Source of the DNA: Mycobacterium sp. KBS0706
GTDB lineage: Bacteria; Pseudomonadota; Alphaproteobacteria; DSM-16000; Inquilinaceae
Assembly (NCBI RefSeq): GCF_005938675.2
Contig: NZ_VCCH02000039.1
Coordinates: 1 to 64,000 of the forward strand
Direction: 5' to 3'
DNA length: 64,000 nucleotides
In this document: one piece after another, positions 10,453-22,262 of the stretch
Layout: every line of letters starts with the position of its first letter
How positions within the stretch are numbered: position 1 is the stretch's first letter
Position numbers and translations under genes: made by a program
The notes under the pieces: model-generated
The model's input: only the letters and a program-made list of their open reading frames with translations
What the model was told of the DNA's origin: nothing
Databases searched by the model: none

Positions 10453-10456
<4 letters not shown>
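10154..10456 (-). CDS. Small membrane protein inside the liu operon
   Basis: A 100-residue protein of unknown family. It has an amphipathic, glycine-rich N-terminal half (LGGLIGFIIRAIRAVVDGLGG) and one or two strong C-terminal transmembrane segments (FALLILGLFLLYCAV and VVWALLGLLVLSWVV). It overlaps the mccB stop by 4 bp upstream and the hydratase start by 4 bp downstream, so it is translated as part of that operon, which is strong evidence that it is real. No enzyme of leucine breakdown is known to need such a protein; membrane anchoring of the pathway is only a speculation. Confidence 0.75.
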
Positions 10457-12060
<1,604 letters not shown>

Positions 12061-12170
12061 GGGCGCTCCAGCTCAAGCCAATGGTGGTGTCGGGCACCAT
12101 GCCGGGACGGAGGAGTCCCGGCAAGCACAGAAAGATTATTGCCGAAGGAGCGCCGGGCGGCCGCGACAAG

Positions 12171-12194
12171 AAAGGGGGCCGAAGCCCCCTTTTT
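12171..12194 (-). terminator. Intrinsic terminator after the small lipoprotein gene
   Basis: On the minus strand a 9-bp stem (12184-12192 with 12171-12179) closes a C(UUCG)G tetraloop and runs into TTTCTT. The mirror strand also ends in a T-run (12190-12194), so it could work both ways, but only the minus-strand gene ending at 12224 reads into it directly. Confidence 0.8.
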
Positions 12195-12223
12195 ATCGCT
12201 TCTCTCTCAGGCGGCCGCGCCGA

Positions 12224-12496
12224 TCACGGGCACTGCGGATCGCCCTTGGTGCACTGCGGCCCATTGGTGATGAGCTGGTTCGGCGCCCGGTAGACGTAGC
12301 GGTTCACAACCTGCCCGTTCGGCCCAACCTCGGTGGTCGAGCTTTCGAGCGTCGAGCCCGCCGGCACGTTGGCGGGCAGCGCGCCGGGCGCCGCCGGCGT
12401 GACGACCGTGGTATCCGCCGGCTGGGCGCACGCACCAAGCGCCAGGAGCGCAGCGAAACCGGAAATCAGGGCGGTTCTACGAAGCGCGATGCGCAT
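12224..12496 (-). CDS. Small predicted lipoprotein
   Basis: A 90-residue exported protein. A positively charged start (MRIALRRT), a hydrophobic core and the lipobox LGAC (cysteine at about residue 23) indicate lipidation by Lgt and cleavage by LspA. The mature part is Pro/Ala/Thr-rich, then has TEVGPNGQVVNRYVYR and two C-terminal cysteines (QCTKGDPQCP) that could form a disulfide. A good ribosome site (GAGGAG) precedes the ATG and an intrinsic terminator follows. It is monocistronic; function unknown. Confidence 0.75.
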   Translation of the reverse strand: MRIALRRTALISGFAALLALGACAQPADTTVVTPAAPGALPANVPAGSTLESSTTEVGPNGQVVNRYVYRAPNQLITNGPQCTKGDPQCP

Positions 12497-12634
12497 GGCA
12501 CAATCTCCTCTTTATCATTATCGGTCGGGCCGTGGGCACGGCGTTACCCCGATAGAACACCGGAAGGGTGGTTCAGGCTCCCATCAATTTCAACCTTGAA
12601 ACCTGCTAAATTGTTCCCGCTTCGAGTCGTTCGG

Positions 12635-13366
12635 TCATGCCCAATCCGGATTCGGGATGGCTTGGTAGGCCTGCCGCAGCGCGTCCGACCAGCGCTGCCG
12701 CAGGCCGGAGAAGTACGGATCGTCCTCGCCGACCCGCTTGCGCAAGGCCAGCTTCAGCGCGTCGCGGCGGTACAGCGCGATGTCGATCGGTAGCCCGACC
12801 GACAGGTTGCTGCGCAAGGTCGAATCCATCGACACCAGGCCGAGCTTGAGCCCGTCGATCAGCGGCGTCTCGAAGCGCGCGGCCCGGTCGAGGATCGGCT
12901 TGCCGTATTTGTGCTCGCCGATCTGGAGATAGGGCGTATCGGCCGTCGCCTCGATGAAGTTGCCGGCCTGATAAACCTCGAACAGCCGGCAGCGGCGGCC
13001 GGAAATCTGGCCGCCGAGCAGGAAGGAGGCGTTGAAGCCGCCGGCATGCTGCTCCATCGCCGGGCCGTCGCGGTTCCAGACCGCGCGCACCGCCTCGCCC
13101 ACCAGCTCGGCGCAGCGGAACATCGATGGCGCCGTGGCCAGGCTCTCATGCCCGTCGCCGGCATCGACCGCCTCGGACAGCAGGGCAACAACGGATTGGG
13201 TGATGGCGAGGTTGCCGGCGGTCAGCAGCACCATCACCCGGTCGCCCAGCCGCTCCCAGACATGCATCTTGCGGAAGGTCGAGATGTTGTCGACCCCGGC
13301 ATTGGTGCGGGTGTCGGCGATCATCACCAGCCCGTCTTCGAGCAGCAGGCCGAGGCAGTAGGTCAT
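12635..13366 (-). CDS. Anbu proteasome-like peptidase
   Basis: A 243-residue Ntn-hydrolase of the Anbu ('ancestral beta subunit') family, related to HslV and the 20S proteasome. After the initiator Met the mature protein begins with Thr1 (MTYCLG). The other catalytic residues of the fold are visible, D17 in IADTRTNAG and K32 in STFRKMH. Anbu forms open helical or ring assemblies, and its natural substrate is unknown. It is the last gene of an operon with a transglutaminase-like protein, an alpha-E protein and an ATP-grasp protein, the gene set normally found with Anbu, which supports the call. Confidence 0.92.
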   Translation of the reverse strand: MTYCLGLLLEDGLVMIADTRTNAGVDNISTFRKMHVWERLGDRVMVLLTAGNLAITQSVVALLSEAVDAGDGHESLATAPSMFRCAELVGEAVRAVWNRDGPAMEQHAGGFNASFLLGGQISGRRCRLFEVYQAGNFIEATADTPYLQIGEHKYGKPILDRAARFETPLIDGLKLGLVSMDSTLRSNLSVGLPIDIALYRRDALKLALRKRVGEDDPYFSGLRQRWSDALRQAYQAIPNPDWA

Positions 13367-13395
13367 GCGAGACGGTCCGGAATCATGGTGAAGGA

Positions 13396-14220
13396 TCAGG
13401 CCTGCGCCTGGGTCTGGGCCTGGCCGACGCGGACCACGACCTCCAGCGCCTCGGCGCCGCCGCCCTGGCGCAGGCCGCGGACCGGCGCGGTGTCGCGGTA
13501 GTCAAGCCCGATGGCGACGCGGACATAGTGCTCGGTCGGGCACACCCCGTTGGCGGCGTCGAACCCGACCCAGCCGAGCCCGTCGATGAAGGCCTCGGCC
13601 CAGGCATGGCCGGCCGCCTGCTCGACGCTGCCGTCGGCCATCAGCAGATAGCCCGAGACGTAGCGGGCGGGCAGGCCGAGATGGCGGGCGCAGGCCAGGA
13701 AGACATGGGTGTGGTCCTGGCACACGCCGATGCCGGCGGACAGCGCCTCGGCCGCAGTGGTGGCGGCATGGGTCAGGCCGGGCCGGAAGGCGATGCGGCC
13801 GTGCACCGCCAGCATCAGCGCATGGGCCAGGGCCAGCGGCTCGCGCTCGCCGGCAGCAGCCCCCTCCGCCAGCGCGATCAGTGCGGCATCCGCCCCGGCC
13901 AGCGGCGACGGGCGCAGATAGAAGGCGGGCGGGAACCGCTCCTCTGCCCCGATCACGACGCCGCCGGTGTCGCGGGTCACGACCTCGCCCTCGACCAGCA
14001 GGGTCAGCGCGCCGTGCGGCCGCTCCAGGGACAGCATCTCGACGATGTTGCCGTAGCCGTCCTCGCCGGGGGCGAGGCTGGCCCCGGCCGGCGGCAACAC
14101 CCGCCAGCGCAGCACCTCCTGCCCGTCATGCGACCGGGGCGTCAGGCGCAGCGTCTGCAGGGTGCGGGTGACCGGGCTGTCGTAGCGGTAGCGGGTCTCG
14201 TGGCGGATCAGGAGGCGCAT
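13396..14220 (-). CDS. Transglutaminase-like cysteine peptidase of the Anbu operon
   Basis: A 274-residue protein with an N-terminal beta domain (MRLLIRHETRYRYDSPV) and a transglutaminase core. The papain-like triad is C167 in GIGVCQDHTH, H205 in GHAWAEAF and D221 in FDAANG. Such proteins may cut or transfer isopeptide or amide bonds. It lies 29 bp before anbu and 22 bp after the alpha-E gene, all on one strand, implying a common transcript. Family membership is clear; the substrate is not known. Confidence 0.9.
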   Translation of the reverse strand: MRLLIRHETRYRYDSPVTRTLQTLRLTPRSHDGQEVLRWRVLPPAGASLAPGEDGYGNIVEMLSLERPHGALTLLVEGEVVTRDTGGVVIGAEERFPPAFYLRPSPLAGADAALIALAEGAAAGEREPLALAHALMLAVHGRIAFRPGLTHAATTAAEALSAGIGVCQDHTHVFLACARHLGLPARYVSGYLLMADGSVEQAAGHAWAEAFIDGLGWVGFDAANGVCPTEHYVRVAIGLDYRDTAPVRGLRQGGGAEALEVVVRVGQAQTQAQA

Positions 14221-14242
14221 GGCCGGAACGGAACGGATCAGA

Positions 14243-15181
14243 TCAGATCAGATAGGCCTTGCTGACCTCGAGGCCGAGGATGTTGTTCTGCTGGATGAAC
14301 GCGGTCAGATATTCGTGCAATCCGGTGCGGAAGATCGTGTCGATCCGACCGTAGCGCAAGCGCGAATGCATCTCGCCGGCCAGCCGCTGGCATTCATGCT
14401 TGCGGCCATAGAGGTCGGCGAGTTGCCCGAGCAGATCGACCATCACGCCGAGGCAGCCGACCAGCGACCGCGGCATTTCCGGTCGCAGGATCAGGAGCTC
14501 GCCGACTTGCCAGGGCTTGATGCCGTCGCGATAGAGATAGGCGTAGCTGCCGAGCGCCGAGGCGCCGCGCAGCACCGCCGCCCACTGGTAGAAGTCGAGC
14601 CCGCCGCCGACCTCCTCATCCTCCGGCAGCAGCACGTGGTACTTCACGTCGAGCAGCCGGGCGGTGTTGTCGGCCCGCTCCAGCATGGTGCCGAGCTGCA
14701 GGAAGATGTGGCCGTCGTCGCGCAGCATGGTGTCGGCGACGGCGCCGTGGAACAGCAGCGCCCGTTCCCGAACCCATTCCAGCAGGTCGCGCAGGTCGCC
14801 GCCGGCGATCCGCCCCTCGCGGGAGTCGAGGTCGAGCCAGGTGGCGTTCAGCGTCTCCCACATCGGCCGGGTCAGCGCCGCGCGCACCGCCCGCCCGTTG
14901 GTCCGCGCCCGCTGCAGGCAGGAGCGGATGCTGGCCGGGTTGTCGGGGTCGCGGGCAATGTAGTCGACGACCGCGGCTGCCGTCGCTGCATCGTGCTTCT
15001 TGTAGAAGCCCTCCTCGCAGCCGGAGATGACGACCGCGGAGTGCCATTCGTCCCGGTGCGCGCCGCCGCCGCTGGGCGTCAGCGCCATGCGGTCGGCGAC
15101 CTCGAGGATGCGGGCGAGGTTCTCGGCCCGCTCGACGTAGCGGCCGAGCCAGTAGAGGTTGTCGGCGGTGCGGCTCAGCAT
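14243..15181 (-). CDS. Alpha-E domain protein
   Basis: A 312-residue, almost wholly helical protein with the alpha-E signature MLSRTADNLYWLGRYVERAENLAR at its start (given here as the family hallmark, residues 1-24) and repeated Glu/Arg-rich helices thereafter. In related genomes this domain is either fused to or encoded beside the circularly permuted ATP-grasp protein, as here, and has been proposed to act with it in making or modifying a peptide. No catalytic residues are known. Gaps to its neighbours are about 30 bp or less. Confidence 0.88.
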   Translation of the reverse strand: MLSRTADNLYWLGRYVERAENLARILEVADRMALTPSGGGAHRDEWHSAVVISGCEEGFYKKHDAATAAAVVDYIARDPDNPASIRSCLQRARTNGRAVRAALTRPMWETLNATWLDLDSREGRIAGGDLRDLLEWVRERALLFHGAVADTMLRDDGHIFLQLGTMLERADNTARLLDVKYHVLLPEDEEVGGGLDFYQWAAVLRGASALGSYAYLYRDGIKPWQVGELLILRPEMPRSLVGCLGVMVDLLGQLADLYGRKHECQRLAGEMHSRLRYGRIDTIFRTGLHEYLTAFIQQNNILGLEVSKAYLI

Positions 15182-15212
15182 CCCGATCGTCCCGTCTTGA
15201 TATCCTGCGCCG

Positions 15213-16625
<1,413 letters not shown>

Positions 16626-16758
16626 CCCTCCGGCATGTCCCTGCTCGACCACAACATCAAGCAAGGCATGTGCCACCGACCGCAAGCAAAATTCTGCGGC
16701 GGCCGGCGAAGGATGCCTAAAATTCCAGCAAAGCCTGCCGGGCCAATAGGCGTCGGTG

Positions 16759-18123
16759 TCAGTAGGCGTAGGCGGTGAAGACCGGGTCGACCGAGCCGCC
16801 CCATTCGGTCTCGTAGCGGCGCAGCATCTCCGAGGCCTGCGTCTCGCCGCTGTCGGCGATGCGCTGCAGCTCGTTGAGGAAGCCCTCCTCGGTGCCGCCG
16901 ATGGCGTCGGTCGCGGCCCGGGCGGCCAGGCCCTGGCGGGCGATCGCCAGCACCTGCAGCGCCACGTCGCGCATGGTGCCGCCGCGGAACGGGGTAGCGA
17001 GGCCGAGGCGCGGCACGTCGCGGCGCAGCGCCGCCCGCTCCTCGGTGGTCCAGTCCTTGACCAGGTCCCAGGCGGCGTCCAGCGCCGTGCCGTCATACAG
17101 CAGCCCGACCCACAGCGCCGGCAGGGCGCACAGGCGCGACCACGGCCCGCCATCGGCGCCGCGCATCTCCAGGAACTTCTTCAGCCGGACCTCGGGGAAG
17201 GCCGTGGTCAGGTGGTCGGCCCAGTCGTTCAAGGTCGGCAGATGGCCGGGATAGACCGGCAGTTCGCCCTTCAGGAAGGCGCGGAAGCTGTGGCCGGACG
17301 CGTCGATATACTGGCCGTCGCGATAGACGAAGTACATCGGCACGTCGAGCAGGTAGTCGACATAGCGCTCGAAGCCGAAGCCGTCCTCGAACACGAAGGG
17401 CAGGTCGCCGGTGCGGTCGGGATCGGTGTCGGTCCAGATATGGCTGCGCAGGCTCTGGAAGCCGTTCGGCTTGCCCTCGGTGAAGGGCGAGTTGGCGAAC
17501 AGCGCCGTGGCCACCGGCTGCAGCGCCAGGCTGGCCCGGAACTTCTTCACCATGTCGGCTTCGGAGGCGAAGTCGAGATTGACCTGCACCGTGCAGGTCC
17601 GCTTCATCATGTCGAGGCCCAGCGAGCCGCGCTTCGGCATGTAGTCGCGCATGATCTTGTAGCGGCCCTTCGGCATCCAGCCGATATCCTCGCGCCGCCA
17701 TTTCGGCTGGAAGCCGAGGCCGATCATGCCGATGCCGAGCTGTTCCCCGACCTTCTTCACCAGGGCCAGGTGGTCGGCCACCTCGGCACAGGTCTCGTGG
17801 ATGCTGCGCAGCGGCGCGCCCGACAGCTCGACCTGCCCGCCCGGCTCCAGCGTCACCGAAGCCTTGTCACGGGCCAGCGCGATCAGGTTGCCGTTCTCCT
17901 CCACCCGCTCCCAGCCGCAGCCGGCCAGGCCTTCGAGCACGGCGCGGATGCCGTCCGGCCCGTCATAGGGCAGCGGCCTCAGGTCCGACAGGCGGAAGGC
18001 GAACTTCTCGTGCTCGGTGCCGATGCGCCAGTCCTCAGGCGGCTTCGACCCGGCGGCGAGATAGTCGACGAGCTGCGCCTTGCTTTCGATCGGGGCGGCG
18101 CTGGCGCTCTGGGGACCGGACAT
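16759..18123 (-). CDS. gshA: Glutamate-cysteine ligase, plant/alphaproteobacterial type
   Basis: This 454-residue ligase joins glutamate to cysteine, the first step of glutathione synthesis. RIGTEHEKFAF begins the active site, followed by TLEPGGQVELSG, GFQPKWRREDIGWMPKGRY and MMKRTCTVQVNLDF, all typical of the GshA class shared by plants and alphaproteobacteria. Length is normal. It lies between rsmE (33 bp upstream) and the ATP-grasp gene (133 bp downstream), so it may be expressed with both. Confidence 0.93.
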   Translation of the reverse strand: MSGPQSASAAPIESKAQLVDYLAAGSKPPEDWRIGTEHEKFAFRLSDLRPLPYDGPDGIRAVLEGLAGCGWERVEENGNLIALARDKASVTLEPGGQVELSGAPLRSIHETCAEVADHLALVKKVGEQLGIGMIGLGFQPKWRREDIGWMPKGRYKIMRDYMPKRGSLGLDMMKRTCTVQVNLDFASEADMVKKFRASLALQPVATALFANSPFTEGKPNGFQSLRSHIWTDTDPDRTGDLPFVFEDGFGFERYVDYLLDVPMYFVYRDGQYIDASGHSFRAFLKGELPVYPGHLPTLNDWADHLTTAFPEVRLKKFLEMRGADGGPWSRLCALPALWVGLLYDGTALDAAWDLVKDWTTEERAALRRDVPRLGLATPFRGGTMRDVALQVLAIARQGLAARAATDAIGGTEEGFLNELQRIADSGETQASEMLRRYETEWGGSVDPVFTAYAY

Positions 18124-18156
18124 GGGCGGGTACTCGGGTGTCAGGATCGGTTGGGG

Positions 18157-18918
18157 TCAAACGCGATGCGGCGGCCGGCCGCGCCCGTCGCCGGCCAGTG
18201 CCTGCCAGACCGCGAGCGCGGCGATGGCCGCCGTGTCGGCGCGCAGGATACGAGGGCCGAGGCCGACGGGTCGAACAAATTCGTGACGAGCCAGGGCGTC
18301 CAGCTCCGCCGGCGCAAAACCGCCCTCCGGGCCGATCAGCAGCGCAGCAGGACCGGGGGTTTCAGCCGCGGCCTCGGCGATCGGGCGAGCCTCGCCGGCC
18401 TCGGCGCAGACCAGCAGGATCCGCCCTGCGGGCCAGGCGGCCAGCAGGGCGTCGAGACCGACCGGATCGCGGAGTTCGGGCACGTCCAGCCGCTCGCACT
18501 GCTCCGCCGCCGCCACGGCATGGGCGCGCAGCCGGTCGAGATTGACACGCTGGACGTCGGTGTAGCGGGTGAAGACCGGCTGCAGCACGGCGGCGCCGAG
18601 CTCGGTCCCCTTCTCCACCACCGCGTCGACCGCATCCTTCTTCACCGGGGCGAAGCAGAGCCAGAGGTCGGAGACGGGCTCGGGCGGACGGATCCGTTCA
18701 TCCGCGACGGCGTGGCCTGCGTCCTTCTTGCCGAAATTCCCGAGCCGCCCCCGCCATTCCCCGTCGCGGCTGTTGAACAGGCGCACACCGGCGCCGGCCT
18801 CCAGTCGCAGCACACCACGGAGGTGGTGCGCCTGGGTGTCGGTCAGCGGCGCCGGCTGCCCGGCGGCGAGCGGGGCATCGACGAACAGGCGGGTGCGCGG
18901 CAGGGCCTCGGAAGTCAT
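18157..18918 (-). CDS. rsmE: 16S rRNA (uracil-1498-N3)-methyltransferase
   Basis: A 253-residue SPOUT-class methyltransferase. The N-terminal PUA-like part (RTRLFVDAPL, HHLRGVLRLEAG) is followed by the knotted SAM-binding domain with LLIGPEGGF and VGLGPRILRADTA. It methylates N3 of U1498 in 16S rRNA. I prefer the ATG at 18918 to the longer upstream one because the family begins close to RTRLFV. It is the first gene of a likely rsmE-gshA pair, an arrangement seen in other alphaproteobacteria. Confidence 0.92.
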   Translation of the reverse strand: MTSEALPRTRLFVDAPLAAGQPAPLTDTQAHHLRGVLRLEAGAGVRLFNSRDGEWRGRLGNFGKKDAGHAVADERIRPPEPVSDLWLCFAPVKKDAVDAVVEKGTELGAAVLQPVFTRYTDVQRVNLDRLRAHAVAAAEQCERLDVPELRDPVGLDALLAAWPAGRILLVCAEAGEARPIAEAAAETPGPAALLIGPEGGFAPAELDALARHEFVRPVGLGPRILRADTAAIAALAVWQALAGDGRGRPPHRV

Positions 18919-18977
18919 GCGCGCGACGCTAGCCGCTGCCCGATCGACCGGCAACGGATCCTTGGGAGGTGCCGGGA

Positions 18978-19661
18978 TCAGATCCGGCGGAGCGCAGCGG
19001 CCACCTGCTCGACAATCGCCTGGCGGTCCGGCATCCGGGCGCGGTTGCGGGCCGTGACCAGCTCGACGATCTCCGGCGCCGCGGTCTCGGGGCGGCCGGA
19101 ATCATAGGGCGGCGCCGGCGCGTATTCGAGCGACAGCTGGATTGCTTGCGCCACCGTTTCGTCCGCCAGCTCGGCCGCCAGGGTCAGGGCGAAATCGATG
19201 CCGGCCGTCACGCCGCCGCCGGTGAACACATTGCCGTCGCGGACCACGCGGCCGGGATCGGGAATGGCGCCGAACAGGGCCAGCTGGTCGCGGCAGGCCC
19301 AGTGGCAGGCGGCCCGCTTGCCTTCGAGCAATCCGGCGGCCGCCAGGATCAGCGACCCGGTGCAGACCGAGGTGACGTAGCGGGCCGAGACGGCCAGTCG
19401 GCGGATCTGGGAGAGGAAGGCGTCGCTGCGCATCGCGTCGACGCAGCCGAAGCCGCCGGGCACACACAGCACGTCGCAGCGCTCCACCGCCTCCAGCTTG
19501 GCGAGGTTGGCGAAGGTCAGCCCATCGACGCTGACCGCCTCGCCGCCGATCGAGGCGACAATGGTCGTGGCGCCGGGCAGCCGTGCCAGCACCTGGTGCG
19601 GGCCGGTGAAGTCGAGATGGGTGACGCCGGGATAGATCGGGAAGACGATGACGGTGTCCAT
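18978..19661 (-). CDS. DJ-1/PfpI family protein, isonitrile hydratase-like
   Basis: A 227-residue class I glutamine amidotransferase-like protein. The nucleophile elbow is SVCTGSLILAAAG, with a following CHWACRD and GGGVTAGIDFAL, as in isonitrile hydratase and related DJ-1 proteins. The ATG at 19661 is preceded by GGAGG. It is transcribed away from the GlxA-type regulator at 19741, whose sensor domain is of the same superfamily, which suggests that the regulator controls it. Substrate unknown. Confidence 0.88.
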   Translation of the reverse strand: MDTVIVFPIYPGVTHLDFTGPHQVLARLPGATTIVASIGGEAVSVDGLTFANLAKLEAVERCDVLCVPGGFGCVDAMRSDAFLSQIRRLAVSARYVTSVCTGSLILAAAGLLEGKRAACHWACRDQLALFGAIPDPGRVVRDGNVFTGGGVTAGIDFALTLAAELADETVAQAIQLSLEYAPAPPYDSGRPETAAPEIVELVTARNRARMPDRQAIVEQVAAALRRI

Positions 19662-19689
19662 GGCGGCCTCCGGGATTGACAGCCTCAGT

Positions 19690-19721
19690 ATCACCGCGCA
19701 GGGTGATGTCTGAAACGACAT
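19690..19721. promoter_or_regulatory. Inverted repeats between the divergent DJ-1 and GlxA genes
   Basis: Two short inverted repeats overlap in the 79-bp divergent region: ATCACC (19690-19695) with GGTGAT (19702-19707), and ATGTC (19706-19710) with GACAT (19717-19721). They are placed where an operator for the AraC-type regulator would be expected. No consensus is known to me, so this is a candidate only. Confidence 0.35.
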
Positions 19722-19740
19722 AGTTCCCTCATTTCCCGTC

Positions 19741-20706
19741 ATGACCCACGCGATCGGCTTCCTGGTCTTTCCCGGCTTCAACATCCTCGACCTGTCGGGG
19801 CCGCTGGCGGCCTTCGACACCGCGTCGCGGGACTTGTCGCCGTCGCCCTACCGGCTGCAGGTGATCTCGGAGCAAGGCGGCGCGGTCGCGAGCTCCGCCG
19901 GCCTGCCGGTGCTGACTCAGCCCTTCGGCGACGGGCCGTTGGACACGCTGGTGGTCACCGGCGGGCGCGGCGTGCCGCAGGCGCTGGAATCGGCGTCGCT
20001 GCTGGCCTTCATCCGCCAGGCCGCCACGGCGCGGCGGGTGACCAGCGTCTGCTCCGGCGCCTTCCTGCTGGCCGCTTCCGGCCTGTTGGACGGGCGGCGC
20101 GCCACCACCCATTGGCAGCAGGCGGCGGCGCTGCAGCGCCAGCACCCGCGGGTGCGGGTCGAGGCGGACCGGATCTTCGTCCAGGACGGCCCGGTCTGGT
20201 CCTCGGCCGGGATCACCGCCGGGATCGATCTGGCGCTGGCCTTGATCGAGCAGGATCTGGGCGCCGACGCCGCCCGCGCCGTGGCCCGGACCCTGGTCGT
20301 CTATCACCGTCGGCCCGGCGGCCAGTCGCAGTTCTCCGCTTTGCTCGACCTCGCCCCGGCCACCGACCGGATCCAGGCCGCGCTGAGCTTCGCGCGCGAC
20401 CATCTGCGCGAGCCGCTGCCGGTCGACCGCCTGGCCGAGGCGGCGTGCCTGAGCCCGCGCCAGTTCGGCCGCGCCTTCCTGGCCGAGACCGGCCAAACCC
20501 CGGCCAAGGCGGTGGAGCGGCTGCGCGCCGAGGCCGCCCGGCCGCGGATCGAGGACGGTGCCGAGCCGATCGAAGCGGTGGCGCGCGATGTCGGCTTCGC
20601 GGACCCGGAGCGGATGCGCCGCGCCTTCCTGCGCTGCTTCGGTCAGCCGCCGCAGGCGATGCGGCGCGGCCGGCGGACCGCGGCGCCGATCCTGCAAGTC
20701 TCTTAG
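19741..20706 (+). CDS. GlxA family AraC-type transcriptional regulator
   Basis: A 321-residue fusion: an N-terminal DJ-1/PfpI-like sensor domain (about 1-165; TSVCSGAFLLAASG, THWQQA) and a C-terminal AraC helix-turn-helix pair (about 215-315; EAACLSPRQFGRAFLAETG, DVGFADPERMRRAFLRCFG). GlxA-type regulators often sense small nitrogen or aldehyde metabolites. Its divergence from the DJ-1 gene at 18978-19661 points to local control of that gene. Confidence 0.92.
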   Translation: MTHAIGFLVFPGFNILDLSGPLAAFDTASRDLSPSPYRLQVISEQGGAVASSAGLPVLTQPFGDGPLDTLVVTGGRGVPQALESASLLAFIRQAATARRVTSVCSGAFLLAASGLLDGRRATTHWQQAAALQRQHPRVRVEADRIFVQDGPVWSSAGITAGIDLALALIEQDLGADAARAVARTLVVYHRRPGGQSQFSALLDLAPATDRIQAALSFARDHLREPLPVDRLAEAACLSPRQFGRAFLAETGQTPAKAVERLRAEAARPRIEDGAEPIEAVARDVGFADPERMRRAFLRCFGQPPQAMRRGRRTAAPILQVS

Positions 20707-20770
20707 GAGGAACGGCGCCGTATTCTATTCTTCTGAGGATTTCAGAGACCGATTTCGAAGGGGATAGCAA

Positions 20771-21295
20771 ATGAGATGGAGATGGATGGCCAGCGGCGTG
20801 GTCGTCATCGTCGGGGCCATATGCGGCTTCAACTGGTTCTCGGCGATGGCGCCATTGCGATCCGTCCTGTCGGGCGACGCGCGCAATGAAGGACTGTCCA
20901 TTTGGGCCTATCATCGCCTGGGGGTCCTCCCGGGAGAGCTGGTCTTCGACGTGCGCGGCCTGGAATCGGGCAACAGCGGCGCCGACGTCCTGCGCGCCCT
21001 GCTGCAATATGCCCGAGAGCAGAAGGCAGCGTCGTTCGACCACGTGATCCTGGCGTATCGCGGCGAGGCGCGCTTCCAGATCGATGGCCGGTATTTCTCG
21101 AAGCTCGGCGCGGAATTCGATTACCAGAACCCGGCCTACACCCTGCGGACCATGCCTGAGAACATCTACACGCCGGCCGGGCTTCGCGTCTATGACAGCT
21201 GGACGGGCGGCATTCTCGGCGTCACCGTCCGGCAAATGGAGGACCTAAACGACTTCACACGCGACTGGTTCCTGGGCGACGAAGGGCGGCGATGA
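20771..21295 (+). CDS. Hypothetical protein with one N-terminal membrane anchor
   Basis: A 174-residue protein. Residues 6-24 (MASGVVVIVGAICGFNWF) form one hydrophobic segment, either a signal anchor or an uncleaved signal; the rest is soluble and would face the periplasm. No family is recognised. The segment FDHVILAYRGEARFQIDGRYF followed by LGAEFDYQNPAYTLRTMPENIYTP looks like a compact mixed alpha/beta domain (named by positions 95-140). Base composition is slightly less GC-biased than the neighbours. A run upstream (GAAGGGGATAG) supplies a ribosome site. Function unknown. Confidence 0.65.
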   Translation: MRWRWMASGVVVIVGAICGFNWFSAMAPLRSVLSGDARNEGLSIWAYHRLGVLPGELVFDVRGLESGNSGADVLRALLQYAREQKAASFDHVILAYRGEARFQIDGRYFSKLGAEFDYQNPAYTLRTMPENIYTPAGLRVYDSWTGGILGVTVRQMEDLNDFTRDWFLGDEGRR

Positions 21296-21338
21296 TCGCC
21301 GGCTTTGTCCGGCACCGCGGCTGCGGTACTGATGGATC

Positions 21339-22262
21339 ATGACCGACACCGCCTCCGACATCCGACCCGAGAGCCGGTTGCTGCGCTGGGCGCCGCCCGG
21401 CGTGCGGCCCTATCTGACCCTGGCCCGGCTGGATCGGCCGAAGCCGGTCATGCTGCTGCTCTACCCCTGCTGGTGGGGGCTGGCGATGGCCCCCCGGCCG
21501 GCCGGGTTCGGCTGGGCGGATCTCTGGTATGTCGTCCTGTTCGCCATCGGCGCGCTGGTGATGCGCGGCGCCGGCTGCACCGTGAACGACATCTTGGACC
21601 GCGACTTCGACGGCCGGGTGGCCCGTACCCGCACGCGGCCGATCCCGAGCGGCGCGATCAGCCCGACCCAGGCGGTGCTGTTCCTGATCGCCCAGCTGCT
21701 GCTGGGCTTCCTGATCCTGATCCAGTTCAACAGCGTCACCGTCGGGCTCGGCATCGCCTCGCTGCTGGTGGTCTTCACCTACCCGCTGATGAAGCGGATC
21801 ACCTGGTGGCCGCAATTCTTCCTGGGCCTGGCCTTCAACTGGGGCGCGCTGGTCGGCTGGACCGCGGTGACCGGCGAGCTGGCCCTGCCGTCGCTGATCC
21901 TGTTCGCCGCCGGCATCTGCTGGACGCTGGGCTACGACACGATCTACGCGCTGCAGGACATCGAGGACGACGCCCGCATCGGCCTGAAATCGACCGCCCG
22001 GCTGTTCGGCGGCGCCACCCGGCGCTGGGTCGCCGGCTTCTACGCGCTGACCGTCCTCGGCATCGGCGCCGCCGGCCTCCTGGCCGGGCTGGCGCCCCTG
22101 CCCTTCCTCCTGCCGCTGGCCGTCGGCGCGGCGCAGCTGGCCTGGCAGGTGGCGGCGCTGATTCCGGACCGGCCGGCCGACTGCCTGGCCAAATTCAACT
22201 CGAACCGCTGGTTCGGCCTCATGGTCCTGGCCGGGCTCGCCGCCGGGCGCGCCTTCGCATGA
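21339..22262 (+). CDS. ubiA: 4-Hydroxybenzoate polyprenyltransferase
   Basis: This 307-residue membrane enzyme attaches the polyprenyl tail to 4-hydroxybenzoate in ubiquinone synthesis. The two Asp-rich Mg/diphosphate motifs are present: NDILDRDFDGRVARTR after helix 2-3, and DTIYALQDIEDD later. About eight to nine helices are predicted. RPYLTLARLDRPKP is the expected N-terminal membrane-entry segment. Its stop touches the stop of the convergent DUF488 gene with no gap. Confidence 0.93.
   Translation: MTDTASDIRPESRLLRWAPPGVRPYLTLARLDRPKPVMLLLYPCWWGLAMAPRPAGFGWADLWYVVLFAIGALVMRGAGCTVNDILDRDFDGRVARTRTRPIPSGAISPTQAVLFLIAQLLLGFLILIQFNSVTVGLGIASLLVVFTYPLMKRITWWPQFFLGLAFNWGALVGWTAVTGELALPSLILFAAGICWTLGYDTIYALQDIEDDARIGLKSTARLFGGATRRWVAGFYALTVLGIGAAGLLAGLAPLPFLLPLAVGAAQLAWQVAALIPDRPADCLAKFNSNRWFGLMVLAGLAAGRAFA

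Noticed and set aside
12511..12522. GATAAT-GATAAA on the minus strand, half of a Fur box
   Set aside because: Only two hexamers match and they run into the ribosome site of the lipoprotein gene; no third hexamer or inverted half.
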